Part shown: in pieces, positions 64,000 to 64,000 of the stretch
Numbering within the stretch: position 1 is the stretch's first letter
How the letters are laid out: every line of letters begins with the position of its first letter
Source of the DNA: an uncultured Aquimarina sp.
GTDB lineage: Bacteria; Bacteroidota; Bacteroidia; Flavobacteriales; Flavobacteriaceae
Direction: 5' to 3'
DNA: 64,000 nt
Assembly (NCBI GenBank): GCA_947492105.1
Contig: CANLMN010000012.1
Location: forward strand, 1 to 64,000
Notes under the pieces: model-generated
Told to the model about the DNA's origin: nothing
Databases searched by the model: none
What the model saw: only the letters and a program-made list of their open reading frames with translations
Translations under genes and position numbers: made by a program

Positions 64000-64000
64000 G

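Noticed and set aside
1-64000. CRISPR array, tRNA or rRNA genes, or an intact insertion sequence
   Set aside because: No regularly spaced direct repeats, no cloverleaf-like or rRNA-like sequence, and no transposase reading frame were seen by reading; a dedicated RNA search would be needed to exclude small RNAs.

Overview
The window looks like a chromosome piece from a marine member of the Flavobacteriaceae (Bacteroidota); I cannot fix the genus, although an Aquimarina-like organism fits. The evidence is AT-rich DNA, a SusC/SusD locus with a FecI/FecR pair, three proteins with type IX secretion (T9SS) C-terminal sorting domains, DUF5686 and carboxypeptidase-like regulatory domains, and several promoters of the Bacteroidota form TTG-N21..23-TAnnTTTG.

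Layout. 1-620: the 5' end of a tyrosine recombinase gene (minus), a short zinc-ribbon gene (plus), and a large dyad between them. 738-3326: a T9SS-secreted repeat protein. 3.7-17.3 kb: a polysaccharide utilization locus (ECF sigma factor, FecR-like anti-sigma factor, SusC with an STN signalling domain, SusD, GH30 lipoprotein, SusE/F-like glycan-binding lipoprotein, and a multidomain secreted GH30). Two GH30 enzymes suggest a beta-1,6-linked glucan, by analogy with known GH30 loci. 17.5-18.7 kb: RhlE helicase. 19.6-22.7 kb: a 59-aa lipoprotein missed by length-limited ORF calling, then a TPR histidine kinase and its response regulator. 22.9-37.7 kb: core genes (era, der, an APP1-like phosphatase, ppa, a DUF5686 protein, pdhB, etfB-etfA, bifunctional nuclease, CNT nucleoside transporter, thyA). 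38.8-43.5 kb: egtB-egtD for ergothioneine, with a PLP enzyme nearby that is a candidate EgtE, plus DUF427 and CBM48 proteins. 43.7-48.1 kb: 2TM protein, folA, a PNPOx-like protein, a TlpA-type thioredoxin, a DUF192 lipoprotein and a GH16-RICIN glycanase. 48.7-53.3 kb: a creD locus with its winged-helix regulator and two copies of a likely operator. 54.2-58.1 kb: kdsA, a CAP-domain T9SS protein, typA. 58.4-64 kb: the start of a surface polysaccharide (O-antigen-like) cluster in which four of five genes appear to begin with TTG or GTG or have no upstream ATG.

The main unexplained structure is a set of diverged, hairpin-forming, MITE-like repeats in many of the longer intergenic gaps (about 0.5, 13.5-14.2, 26.4-26.6, 41.1-41.5, 48.2-48.6, 50.1 and 53.7-54.0 kb). 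Two of the families share ends of the form GTAAYACCATTT. No tRNA, rRNA, CRISPR array or intact insertion sequence was seen.
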